A stretch of DNA of 30,589 nucleotides from JANMDN01 sp031376285 (GTDB lineage Bacteria > Actinomycetota > Thermoleophilia > Miltoncostaeales > Miltoncostaeaceae), in NCBI GenBank assembly GCA_031376285.1, contig JANMDN010000063.1:1-30589 (forward strand), given 5' to 3'. The position numbers were made by a program, and so were the translations under genes. The notes beneath the pieces were generated by a model that did not search any database, was not told the origin of the DNA, and saw nothing but the letters and a program-made list of their open reading frames with translations. The stretch's first letter is position 1; each line of letters begins with the position of its first letter. Positions 14,925-23,063 of this stretch are shown in pieces.

Positions 14925-17900
14925 CTACCCGGTCACCACCACGCCGACCTTCGTCGGCTTCGGGGTGACGATGGTGATGGCGGAGGCCCGAACGGTCCGG
15001 GCATTGTCCGCCGCCGCCCGTGCGACGTTCCTAAGCGTTCCCTTTGCCGTGTTGGTGATCCGGAACGTGAGTCGAATGACCTTCGGCCGGCCTGGGGCGA
15101 TGTTGCCAACGCTGATGGTCGTCGTGCCGTGCGTGGCCTGGAGACCGGTCGCTGCATTGAGCTGCGTGCGGCCGACAAGGACGAGCCCCTTCGGTGCGAC
15201 ATCGGTGACGCGAACGTTCCTCGCCGTCACCGTCGTGCCCTTGGCGACCCTCACCGTCAAAACGTAGGTCACGCGCTGACCGCCGATCGCCTTGGCGGGA
15301 CCGACCTTCACGAGCGCCAGCTTGCTGCCGGCTGGCGTTCCGACAACCTGGGCCCCGCCGACCACGACGGCCGCGTCCTCGGACCTGTTTGGAAGCGACG
15401 TCAGTCGGCGCCCACCCGGTATCACCGGTATCGCCTGGGTGACTGAGGCGGTATTGACCTTGCTGGCCGTGACGTTCTGCGCTGCGCAGGTCACCGTTGC
15501 CGAGGCGCCTGGGGCGATGGTCGCGATGGTGTCGCTCAGGCCACACCACGCGTCGACGACGCGCACATCAGCGAGCTGCAGGAGGCCCGTGTTGAACACT
15601 GTGATCCGGTAGTTCGCCGTGGCGCCACTGGTCAGTCGCACCGGCACGCCGTCGTTTGACCCGCGCGTGCCCGCGTTCGCGTCGGCGTCCCGCCAAGAGC
15701 CACTCGCAGGGTCCTGGACCTCCTTGAGGATGTCGTAGCTTGCGACCGGCACGAAGCCGAAGTCGTAGGTGTGGTTGCTCTGCCCGGGGGCGCCGCTTGT
15801 GAACCCGGCCTCGACCCGCCCGCCGCTTCGGACGCCGTTCGAGTCGATCGTGCGGGAGGCTCCGACGTTCGGGGTCGTCGGGACGTAGGGAGCAAGCATG
15901 GGCTGCGCCAGGTCGATCGTGACCGAGTAGGGCGTGTTCGGGACGACCGGGAAGTAGTAGGCGCCGTTCACGTCGGTGTTCGTGGATGAGGTGACGTTGC
16001 CGGCCCCGTCACGGAGGTCGACCTTAAGACCACCAACGATCGGCTCGTCCGCATCCTGCTTGCCGTCGGAGTCGAGGTCGATCCAGACCCGGTTTCCGAT
16101 CTCGATCGGCGCCGCGTCGCAGAGGGCCTCCAGGTCCCCGAGGCCATTGGCTTTGCCAAAACGGTTCCGGTCCGCCGTCGCTGTCGCAGGGTCGGGGCCA
16201 AGTCCGGTGTAAACGTCATACGCGCCGAGCTGACGGCCAGTGACAACGCCGTGGCGCTGAACGCCGCCGGTGTAGATGTTGCGGGCGTACGGAGCGTCGA
16301 AGTTGTTCGCCGCTCCGGTCGAGACCGCGTCGTAGGCGGTCGCGATCACATCGGCGTAGCCAGGTACGTAGGCCAGGCCGCCCATGATCGCCTCCGGAGT
16401 GTCTCCTCCTGAGCGGTCCTGGTAGTAGAACTCGCCCCCGCCAATTCCCTGGCCGTTGCTCGCTCCGCCGGTCACGACGGAGCCGCAGGAGCCGTTTGTC
16501 TCAAGGACGAAGGTTGCTCCGCTCGGGCAGGCCCGAAGGATGTCGCCAAAGCCCCGCGGGTATGGCGGTTGGTCCGGAAAGAGATCGGACGCGGGCGTCC
16601 TGTCCCCATACCGGTCGCGGAGACCAATCGTGAGCGCCCCCGACTCGTCCGTGACGATGTCCGAGAGCATCGGCTCAGGTTTCTCACTGAGGTTGTCGAC
16701 GGTAGACCACGGCGTCCACGTGATGCCGGAACGCTCAACCGGCGCGTCCAACACCGTCGTGAAGGCTCCGGACGCGAAGCGCATGACATACATCCGAAGG
16801 TTGGCCGCGTCGCCGCTCGTCTCCGCGCTACAGACCGCGCCGAGCAGCAGCGCGCCCTGCCGGTCGACGCCGAGCCCCATCGGTCGGAAGTCGCCGTCGC
16901 TTGTGCAGCTCGTCGGCCGGGCGGCGGCGATGTCGAACCGCGCGATCGTGGCGACGCTGGGTGCTCCCGAGGTCGGAATGGCGTATAGGTGGCGGTCGGC
17001 CATGCTCACCGCGTAGAGGGTTGATCCGTCGGCGGAGACCTCGAGGTCACCAAGGGATCGCTTTCCGACGAGCGGTCCGGTTGGGGCGTCGCGGTTCCAG
17101 TCGATCCCGACCGGGTGCGGGTTCGCCCCTCCCGCGCCAGGAAAGAGCGCTTCGAGGTCGACAAACGTCGACACCGACGGTGTGCTCGTTGGGTTGACAA
17201 CCGCGTAGATCGCACCGGTTCCCGACGGCCCGAAACGCGCCTTTCGGCGAAGGTAGGCACCCGAGTAGAGCGTACGGTTGGCTCGGTTCCATGCCTGGCC
17301 GTACGTAGTGCCGATTTGGTTCATCGACGCCGTGTCGGCGGGATCTGGGCGCAAGGCGCTGGGGCCAGCTCCGTTGATGTTGCCGTCGAGCTCTGCCGCG
17401 TTGGCGTACGGGAAGGACTTGAGCGTCGAGAGGAAGCCGGCAGTCGCTTCGCTCCCGCCCGCGTTACCGGCTGCCCAGCACGCGATGACGAGCGTCGGGT
17501 TGTCCTGGCAGTAGTCGCCTGGACGCAACGCTCCGTAGCTCACGCCGGAGGCCGGAGCGGTCACGAGCGCAACCGAGGTCCCCGATTGCGGGCCGTGTCG
17601 CGCCGGCTCGAAGCCGGCGGGCAGGGTGCCGAACTCGACGATGACCGGTGTCCCATCGGGCACCGGGAGCGAGTAGGCCCCGCCGGACGTGCTCGGCACA
17701 GGGCCGTAGACCGTTCCATTCGCAGCGGTGGCCGTGACGTTCACAGCGGCAATTGCGCCGTCGATTGCGGTGCCAGCGGCGCCGGAGCTGTCCTGGATCC
17801 CGTTCGAGTTGTGGTCGTTGAAGACCGTGCCGGAGACGGCGGCGCCCGCAACGCTTGGGCCGGAGCTGAGGATCGAGGCGAGACCAGCGATCAGGACCGC

Positions 17901-17951
17901 TCGTCGGCCTCGAATACGGCGACCGTTGGCCGATGTGAGGTGGCATGCCAC
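14925..17951 (-). CDS. Secreted SdrD-B/DUF11 multidomain surface protein
   Basis: A 1008-residue exported protein. A twin-Arg-like basic region (GRRIRGRR) and hydrophobic stretch end near VAGA (about residue 37), a Sec-type or possibly Tat-type signal. An SdrD-B-like beta-sandwich follows (about 38-150, GTVFNDHNSNGIQD). Next is a long region (about 150-610) with repeated TLYAV/GLGV-type strands that looks like a beta-propeller. A second SdrD-B domain (about 615-725) begins with GNRVWIDLDSDGKQDADEP, the calcium-binding-type Asp motif. One DUF11-like domain spans about 735-860 and a clear DUF11 domain about 870-1000. No LPxTG sorting signal or C-terminal membrane helix is seen. The GTG start at 17951 has AAAGGA at a good spacing upstream. 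A cell-surface or matrix protein is inferred. It splits the glm genes on the opposite strand. Confidence 0.85.
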   Translation of the reverse strand: MACHLTSANGRRIRGRRAVLIAGLASILSSGPSVAGAAVSGTVFNDHNSNGIQDSSGAAGTAIDGAIAAVNVTATAANGTVYGPVPSTSGGAYSLPVPDGTPVIVEFGTLPAGFEPARHGPQSGTSVALVTAPASGVSYGALRPGDYCQDNPTLVIACWAAGNAGGSEATAGFLSTLKSFPYANAAELDGNINGAGPSALRPDPADTASMNQIGTTYGQAWNRANRTLYSGAYLRRKARFGPSGTGAIYAVVNPTSTPSVSTFVDLEALFPGAGGANPHPVGIDWNRDAPTGPLVGKRSLGDLEVSADGSTLYAVSMADRHLYAIPTSGAPSVATIARFDIAAARPTSCTSDGDFRPMGLGVDRQGALLLGAVCSAETSGDAANLRMYVMRFASGAFTTVLDAPVERSGITWTPWSTVDNLSEKPEPMLSDIVTDESGALTIGLRDRYGDRTPASDLFPDQPPYPRGFGDILRACPSGATFVLETNGSCGSVVTGGASNGQGIGGGEFYYQDRSGGDTPEAIMGGLAYVPGYADVIATAYDAVSTGAANNFDAPYARNIYTGGVQRHGVVTGRQLGAYDVYTGLGPDPATATADRNRFGKANGLGDLEALCDAAPIEIGNRVWIDLDSDGKQDADEPIVGGLKVDLRDGAGNVTSSTNTDVNGAYYFPVVPNTPYSVTIDLAQPMLAPYVPTTPNVGASRTIDSNGVRSGGRVEAGFTSGAPGQSNHTYDFGFVPVASYDILKEVQDPASGSWRDADANAGTRGSNDGVPVRLTSGATANYRITVFNTGLLQLADVRVVDAWCGLSDTIATIAPGASATVTCAAQNVTASKVNTASVTQAIPVIPGGRRLTSLPNRSEDAAVVVGGAQVVGTPAGSKLALVKVGPAKAIGGQRVTYVLTVRVAKGTTVTARNVRVTDVAPKGLVLVGRTQLNAATGLQATHGTTTISVGNIAPGRPKVIRLTFRITNTAKGTLRNVARAAADNARTVRASAITIVTPKPTKVGVVVTG

Positions 17952-18181
17952 GATGTGGATCCTTTCAATTGCAGGGATTTCACGTCAATCGCCGCGCGGC
18001 GATGGAAGCCGGCCCGAGCACCGGGCCTGAAATCGTCAGAGGTCCCGTCGAAGACCCTATCCGCCGAAAACGATGAACGTACACATCTCCCTGCCATCTT
18101 CGGACGACATCGCCGGCCACCGCGCCCCTGGTTGGGAGGGAACGACCGGTCAGATGATGTGCCGGTTGGCGCTTGCACAGC

Positions 18182-18197
18182 TGTTACCCTCGCTGCC
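18182..18197 (+). promoter_or_regulatory. Extended -10 promoter of glmS, probably leaderless
   Basis: TG-T-TACCCT (18182-18190) matches an extended -10 element and ends 7 nt before the ATG at 18198. No Shine-Dalgarno sequence precedes the ATG. The short leader leaves no space for a glmS ribozyme. Confidence 0.5.
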
Positions 18198-20033
18198 ATG
18201 TGCGGAATCGTCGGATACGTCGGGGCACGCCCCTGCAAGGACCTCATTCTCGCTGGACTCGAGCGGCTGGAATACCGCGGCTACGACTCCGCGGGGATCG
18301 CCCTGATCGACCCGCTGGATCGTGTCGAGGTGGTCAGGGCCGTCGGCAACCTCGCTCGTCTGCGCGCCGCGGCCGGTGACGAGCCGTCAGGCGCGACGAC
18401 GGGCCTCGGTCACACCCGATGGGCGACCCACGGGCGAGTTACCGAGGCCAACGCCCACCCGCACCGCGACTCAAGCGGAAAGATCGCCGTCGTGATGAAC
18501 GGGATCATCGAGAACTACGCGTCCCTTCGGGCCGAGCTGCAGGCCGAGGGGATTGAGTTCACGAGTGAGACCGACACCGAGGTGCTCCCGCACCTCATCT
18601 CGCGGGCATACGGTGGCGACCTCGCCCAGGCGGTTCGCGACATCATCCCGAGGCTTCAGGGCCACTACTCCTTTGTCACGATGCATCTCGATGAGCCAGG
18701 CCGCCTGATCGGGGCGCGTGAGGAGTGCCCCCTCGTTGTCGGCGTTGCCGATGGTGAGCGGTTCTTCGCGTCCGCGATCCCAGCCTTTCTCCGCGAGACC
18801 CGCGATGTTCAGCTCGTCGAGTCAGGTGAGGTTGTCGCGCTCGAGCCGAACGCTACGCACGTCTGGAATGGGTCGGGCAAGGGCATTACTCGCGCCGTAT
18901 CGACCGTCGATTTCGACGAGGACGAGGCTGAGAAGGGTGGCTATGAGACCTTCATGCTCAAGGAGATCTACGAGCAGCCCGAGGCCATTCGAAACACCCT
19001 CGGCGATCGTCTGCACCCGGACGGCAGCGTCGATCTCCCCGAGCTCGGCCTCGAAGACGCGGTGCTCGCCCGTGTCGAGCGCATCCAGATCGTCGCGTGC
19101 GGGACGTCCTTCCACGCTGGCCTTGTCGGGCGCTATCTGATCGAGGACTGGGCACGGATCCCGGTCCACTGCGAAGTGGCCAGTGAGTACCGCTACCGGA
19201 CCTGTCTTGCCGGCCCAGGCGATCTCGTTATCGGCATCACCCAGAGCGGTGAGACAGCCGACACGCTTGCGGCCATGCGGGTCGCGCGCGAACGCGGCGC
19301 CCACGTCGTCGCGTTGACAAACATCATGGGTTCGCAGGCCACGCGCGACGCCGACGGCGTCATCTACACGCGGGCGGGTCTTGAGATCTCTGTCGCGTCG
19401 ACCAAGGCGCACACCTCGCAGATTGCCGCGCTAGCCCTGCTTGCCTTGAAGCTCGGGCGACTGAAGTGGGCGCTGACCCAAGCGGGCGCGGTGGAGATTG
19501 CCGCTGAGCTGCAAAACCTTCCGATCGTGCTCGAACGCTACCTCGCGGGCCCCGGCCCCTTGAAGGTCGCCGAGATTGCGCGCCGCTACGCCGACCGTCC
19601 CTTCTTCTTGTACCTCGGTCGCCACGTCGGCCAGCCGGTCTGCTTCGAAGGCGCACTCAAGCTCAAGGAGATCAGCTACATCCCGACCGAGGCCTACGCC
19701 GCCGGTGAGATGAAACACGGACCGATCGCCCTGCTTGACGAGGGGTCGCCGGTCGTCGTTGTCGCAACCGACGGGCACGTCTTCGACAAGGTCGTTTCCA
19801 ACGTGCAGGAGGTGCGCGCCCGCGGGGCCGAAGTCATCGCCGTCGCAACCGAGGGCAACGTCCACATTGACCAGCACGCCGACCACGTGATGTGGTGCCC
19901 GAGGACGAACCCGCTGCTCTCAGGAATCGCCGCGCTGATCCCGCTCCAGCTCTTCGCCTACGAGATCGCGAAGGCTCGTGGTCTGAACGTCGACCAGCCG
20001 CGGAACCTCGCGAAGACCGTCACGGTGGAGTAG
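18198..20033 (+). CDS. glmS: Glutamine-fructose-6-phosphate aminotransferase (isomerising)
   Basis: GlmS makes glucosamine 6-phosphate from fructose 6-phosphate and glutamine, the first step of amino-sugar synthesis, and supplies GlmM. The protein has 611 residues, a normal length. The N-terminal Ntn amidotransferase domain begins MCGIVGYVG, with C2 the nucleophile after Met removal. Other glutaminase motifs are RLEYRGYDSAG and GHTRWATHG. Two SIS sugar-isomerase domains follow (ITQSGETADTLAAM; STKAHTSQIAAL), and the end has the conserved NLAKTVTVE. The ATG at 18198 is fixed by the requirement for Cys at position 2; the long open frame upstream is spurious. acpS starts 9 nt after its stop. Confidence 0.97.
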   Translation: MCGIVGYVGARPCKDLILAGLERLEYRGYDSAGIALIDPLDRVEVVRAVGNLARLRAAAGDEPSGATTGLGHTRWATHGRVTEANAHPHRDSSGKIAVVMNGIIENYASLRAELQAEGIEFTSETDTEVLPHLISRAYGGDLAQAVRDIIPRLQGHYSFVTMHLDEPGRLIGAREECPLVVGVADGERFFASAIPAFLRETRDVQLVESGEVVALEPNATHVWNGSGKGITRAVSTVDFDEDEAEKGGYETFMLKEIYEQPEAIRNTLGDRLHPDGSVDLPELGLEDAVLARVERIQIVACGTSFHAGLVGRYLIEDWARIPVHCEVASEYRYRTCLAGPGDLVIGITQSGETADTLAAMRVARERGAHVVALTNIMGSQATRDADGVIYTRAGLEISVASTKAHTSQIAALALLALKLGRLKWALTQAGAVEIAAELQNLPIVLERYLAGPGPLKVAEIARRYADRPFFLYLGRHVGQPVCFEGALKLKEISYIPTEAYAAGEMKHGPIALLDEGSPVVVVATDGHVFDKVVSNVQEVRARGAEVIAVATEGNVHIDQHADHVMWCPRTNPLLSGIAALIPLQLFAYEIAKARGLNVDQPRNLAKTVTVE

Positions 20034-20041
20034 GGCTCGGG

Positions 20042-20407
20042 GTGGGTGTCCTCGGGGTCGGCGTCGACACCATCGAGGTGGCGCGCATCGCCGATGTGCT
20101 GGCGCGCCGGCCGCGCTTTGCTGAGCGCTGCTTCACCGACACTGAGCGTGAGTACTGCGAGTCCAAGCCGTATCCGCCTCAGCACTTCGCTGGTCGCTTT
20201 GCGGCGAAGGAGGCCGTCGGGAAGGCGCTTGGCATCGGCATGAGACGGTGGCGAGAGGTCGAGGTTGTCAGGGGTCGAGGCGCGCCGAGCGTCCTGATGT
20301 TCGGCCGAATGCTCCAGCGCGCCGAGACGATGGGCGTACGAACGATTCACCTCTCGATCAGTCATAGTCAGACCGACGCCGTCGCGATCGCGGTCGCCGA
20401 GACCTAA
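20042..20407 (+). CDS. acpS: Holo-[acyl-carrier-protein] synthase
   Basis: A 121-residue phosphopantetheinyl transferase that moves 4'-phosphopantetheine from CoA onto a serine of acyl carrier protein. Both family motifs are present: GVDTIEVARI at about 6-15 (the Asp binds Mg) and FAAKEAVGKALG (the Glu is the second metal ligand, followed by the basic Lys). The C-terminal LSISHSQTDAVAIAVAE is also typical. The length matches a bacterial AcpS. The start is GTG at 20042, with GGAG at 20027-20030 inside the end of glmS, so translation is likely coupled. The glmS-acpS-nnr-alr order is a known conserved arrangement in actinobacteria. Confidence 0.94.
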   Translation: MGVLGVGVDTIEVARIADVLARRPRFAERCFTDTEREYCESKPYPPQHFAGRFAAKEAVGKALGIGMRRWREVEVVRGRGAPSVLMFGRMLQRAETMGVRTIHLSISHSQTDAVAIAVAET

Positions 20408-20420
20408 GCCCGGCCAGGCC

Positions 20421-20460
20421 GTCGACGCGTCGACATTTTCGGGTCCCTAGGATCTTTGCG
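20421..20460 (+). promoter_or_regulatory. Putative leaderless promoter of nnrE/D with a 14-bp palindrome
   Basis: TAGGAT (20448-20453) ends 7 nt before the GTG at 20461. A perfect 14-bp palindrome, GTCGACGCGTCGAC, lies at 20421-20434, where a -35 region or an operator would be. No clear TTGACA match at 16-18 bp spacing is seen. Confidence 0.45.
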
Positions 20461-21969
20461 GTGACGGCCGAGCCCACCCCGATTGTGCCCCGCCCTGGGT
20501 CGGCGCTCCTGAGTGCGGCGGCGGTTCGGCGCATCGACGCCCGCGTCGGTCACGAGCTCGCGATGCCATCGATCCTCCTCATGGAGCGGGCGGGCCTTGC
20601 GGCCACCGGGGCCGTGATGGCCCGCTTTCCGGACGCGGGCGAGGCGACGATCGTGGTCGGACCGGGTAACAACGGGGGCGATGGAATGGTCGTCGCCCGC
20701 CACCTTCAGTCAGCCGGGTGGTCGGTTCGCGTCCTCGCGCCCGACGGTCGGCGCCCCGGCGGCCCCGACTCGACAACCATGACAACGATCGCCGAGCGCC
20801 TCGGCCTGGTCGTCGAGCCGCTCGACACTGGCTCGCGTCTTGAGGGCGTCGTCGTCGACGCCCTCCTCGGTACGGGCTCAGTTGGGGCGCCTCGAGGTCC
20901 GGTCGCGGCCGCGATCAACGCCATCAATGCGTCCTGCGGACCCGTCGTCAGCGTCGACATGCCAAGCGGCGTTTCGGCCGACACCGGTCGCGTCGACGGT
21001 GTCGCGGTCCGGGCGCATCTGACGGTGACTTTTCACGCGGAAAAGCTCGGGCTCTACATCGCGCCGGGTCGGGTGTATGCCGGTCTCGTAGAGGTCGCTG
21101 ATATCGGCATCCCCGCCGCGATCAGCGAGCCACCGTCCGCATGGCTGATCGAACGGGCGGCCCTCGACGCCATCGACGCTCGTCGGCCCGAGATCGACAA
21201 GTACGCGGCGGGAGCGGTCCTCCTCGTCGCTGGGTCTCCGGGGATGGTCGGCGCAGCCGCACTCGCCGCCCGTGCGGCGCTGCGGGCTGGGGCGGGTATC
21301 GTCTTCTCGGCGCTTGCGCAGGAACTGCTCGCGAACCTCACGGCGCTTGCCCCAGAAGTGGTTGGTATCGCCCTCGACGGCGACCACGACGCACTCACCG
21401 CGATCACCAGCCAACTCACTCGTGTGAGTGCCGTTGCGATCGGCCCAGGGCTCGGCCGAGCCTCGGCTGCCGGGTCCCTCGTTCGAGCGCTACTAGAGAC
21501 GGTTGATCACCCCGTCGTTCTCGACGCCGACGGCCTCTGGCACGTCACCCTCGACGACCTCGCTCGTCGGGTCGGCCGGACCGTCATCACTCCCCACGCG
21601 GGCGAGGCGGCGCGCCTCCTCGGCTGCACGCGCGATGAGGTTGACGCAGGCCGTCTCGATGCCGCGCGTGAGCTGAGCCGGCGAGGCGGAGTGGTTGCAG
21701 TTCTCAAGGGCTCCGGCACGCTCGTTGTGGGCCCAGACGGTGCCGTCGGCGTCGACGCGCTCGGCGGGCCTGAACTCGCGACCGCGGGGAGCGGAGATGT
21801 GTTGACGGGCATCATCGGGTCGCTCCTTGCCACAGGGCTCGATCCCTGGTCGGCGGCCTGTGCCTCGGTGGCCGTGCATTCGCTTTCAGGGCAAGCGGCA
21901 GGCAAAGGCCGTTCGACGATGGCGAGCGACCTGGTCGAAGCGATTCCAACGGTGATCGGCGCCCGATGA
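20461..21969 (+). CDS. nnr: Bifunctional NAD(P)H-hydrate epimerase / ADP-dependent NAD(P)H-hydrate dehydratase
   Basis: A 502-residue metabolite-repair enzyme. Its N-terminal YjeF_N epimerase domain (about 1-215) interconverts the R and S forms of hydrated NAD(P)H. Its C-terminal ribokinase-like domain (about 220-500) dehydrates the S form using ADP. Motifs: GPGNNGGDG at 67-75 in the first domain; VITPHAGEAARLLG and TAGSGDVLTG (about residue 441-450) in the second, with the catalytic Asp in GSGD. Fused NnrE-NnrD proteins are common in bacteria. The GTG start fits the leaderless promoter just upstream. The stop overlaps the alr start (ATGA). Confidence 0.95.
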   Translation: MTAEPTPIVPRPGSALLSAAAVRRIDARVGHELAMPSILLMERAGLAATGAVMARFPDAGEATIVVGPGNNGGDGMVVARHLQSAGWSVRVLAPDGRRPGGPDSTTMTTIAERLGLVVEPLDTGSRLEGVVVDALLGTGSVGAPRGPVAAAINAINASCGPVVSVDMPSGVSADTGRVDGVAVRAHLTVTFHAEKLGLYIAPGRVYAGLVEVADIGIPAAISEPPSAWLIERAALDAIDARRPEIDKYAAGAVLLVAGSPGMVGAAALAARAALRAGAGIVFSALAQELLANLTALAPEVVGIALDGDHDALTAITSQLTRVSAVAIGPGLGRASAAGSLVRALLETVDHPVVLDADGLWHVTLDDLARRVGRTVITPHAGEAARLLGCTRDEVDAGRLDAARELSRRGGVVAVLKGSGTLVVGPDGAVGVDALGGPELATAGSGDVLTGIIGSLLATGLDPWSAACASVAVHSLSGQAAGKGRSTMASDLVEAIPTVIGAR

Positions 21970-23063
21970 TCGCGGCCCGGTCAATTGCGACGATCGACCT
22001 TGGCGCGATCCATCACAACGCATCGACGCTCCGACGTGCCCTCGGCGCCAGTGAGCTGATCGCGGTGGTCAAGGCCGGTGGCTACGGGCATGGGGCGCTT
22101 CCCGTTGCGCGGACGGCGATTGAGGCCGGAGCGACGCGCCTCGGCGTGGCTTCACTGAGTGAAGCTGCGGAACTTCGTGACAGTGGCATCACCTCGCCGG
22201 TCGTCGTGATGGGCCCGGTCGGAGGGAGTGGCGACGTTCAGGAGGCCTCAGCGCTTGGGGTCGAGCTTGTGGTCTGGACACCTGAGACCTGCGCGCAGGC
22301 GCGCACCTTCTCCGTCCCCGTGCACCTGAAGCTCGACACCGGGATGGGGCGCCTCGGCGCTCGCGCCGAGGACGTTGACGCCCTGGCCGACGCGGCCGTG
22401 GACGCGCGCGTTGTGGGGTTGATGACCCACCTTGCGACCGCGGATGAGCGCGACGGGGAAAACGCCGCGTTCATGATCGAGCAGCTACTGCGCTTTCGCG
22501 CCGTCGCTTCTGCGCTGCAGGCCAGGTTCCCCGACGCGATCGTCCACGCCGCGAACTCCGCCGCCTGCTTGCGCGATCCGGCGGCGGTGCTCGACGCGGC
22601 CCGATGCGGCATCGCCCTTTACGGTTGCTCGCCATTTCATGGCGATCCCGCTCACGACGACCTACGCCCTGCGCTGCGATGGACTTCCCAGCTCGCGTCG
22701 GTCAAGACCATCCGCTCACAGGAGAGCGTCGGCTACGGTCGCGCCCATCGAGCGGCGCGAGGGACACGCATCGGTCTCGTACCGGTCGGCTACGCCGACG
22801 GCGCGGCACGCTCGCTCGGGAACGTCGGCTGGATACTCGTGGGTGGCCGCCGAGTTCCGATCGTCGGGAACGTGTCGATGGACCAGTTCACCGTCGACCT
22901 CGGCCCGGAGTCAACGGATCGTATCGGCGATGAGGTCGTTCTGATCGGAGCCCAAGGTGACGAGCGGATCACCGCAGAAGAGGTCGCCGCGTGGCGCGGC
23001 ACCATCAACTACGAGGTGATCTGCGGGATCGGGTCGCGTGTGGTTCGTACGTGGACGGACTGA
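21966..23063 (+). CDS. alr: Alanine racemase
   Basis: A 365-residue PLP enzyme that makes D-alanine for peptidoglycan. The N-terminal barrel carries the PLP lysine K36 in VVKAGGYGHG. The usual motif is KANAYGHG or KADAYGHG, so the two positions after KA are changed to Gly-Gly; the Lys and the downstream Tyr are intact. The second catalytic base should be the Tyr in SVGYG (about Y257), 19 residues before the Tyr of GYADG (Y276), the normal spacing. The C-terminal INYEVICGIGSRV motif of the beta-domain is present. Length is normal. It starts within the nnr stop. With the D,D-carboxypeptidase and glmM/glmS in this window it belongs to cell-wall precursor supply. Confidence 0.95.
   Translation: MIAARSIATIDLGAIHHNASTLRRALGASELIAVVKAGGYGHGALPVARTAIEAGATRLGVASLSEAAELRDSGITSPVVVMGPVGGSGDVQEASALGVELVVWTPETCAQARTFSVPVHLKLDTGMGRLGARAEDVDALADAAVDARVVGLMTHLATADERDGENAAFMIEQLLRFRAVASALQARFPDAIVHAANSAACLRDPAAVLDAARCGIALYGCSPFHGDPAHDDLRPALRWTSQLASVKTIRSQESVGYGRAHRAARGTRIGLVPVGYADGAARSLGNVGWILVGGRRVPIVGNVSMDQFTVDLGPESTDRIGDEVVLIGAQGDERITAEEVAAWRGTINYEVICGIGSRVVRTWTD

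Noticed and set aside
17952..18197. Possible glmS ribozyme upstream of glmS
   Set aside because: An extended -10 element lies 7 nt before the ATG, so the mRNA leader is too short, and no ribozyme-like core was recognised.
17115..18197. Long in-frame extension upstream of glmS
   Set aside because: Antisense shadow of the SdrD-like gene; GlmS requires Cys at position 2, which fixes the ATG at 18198.
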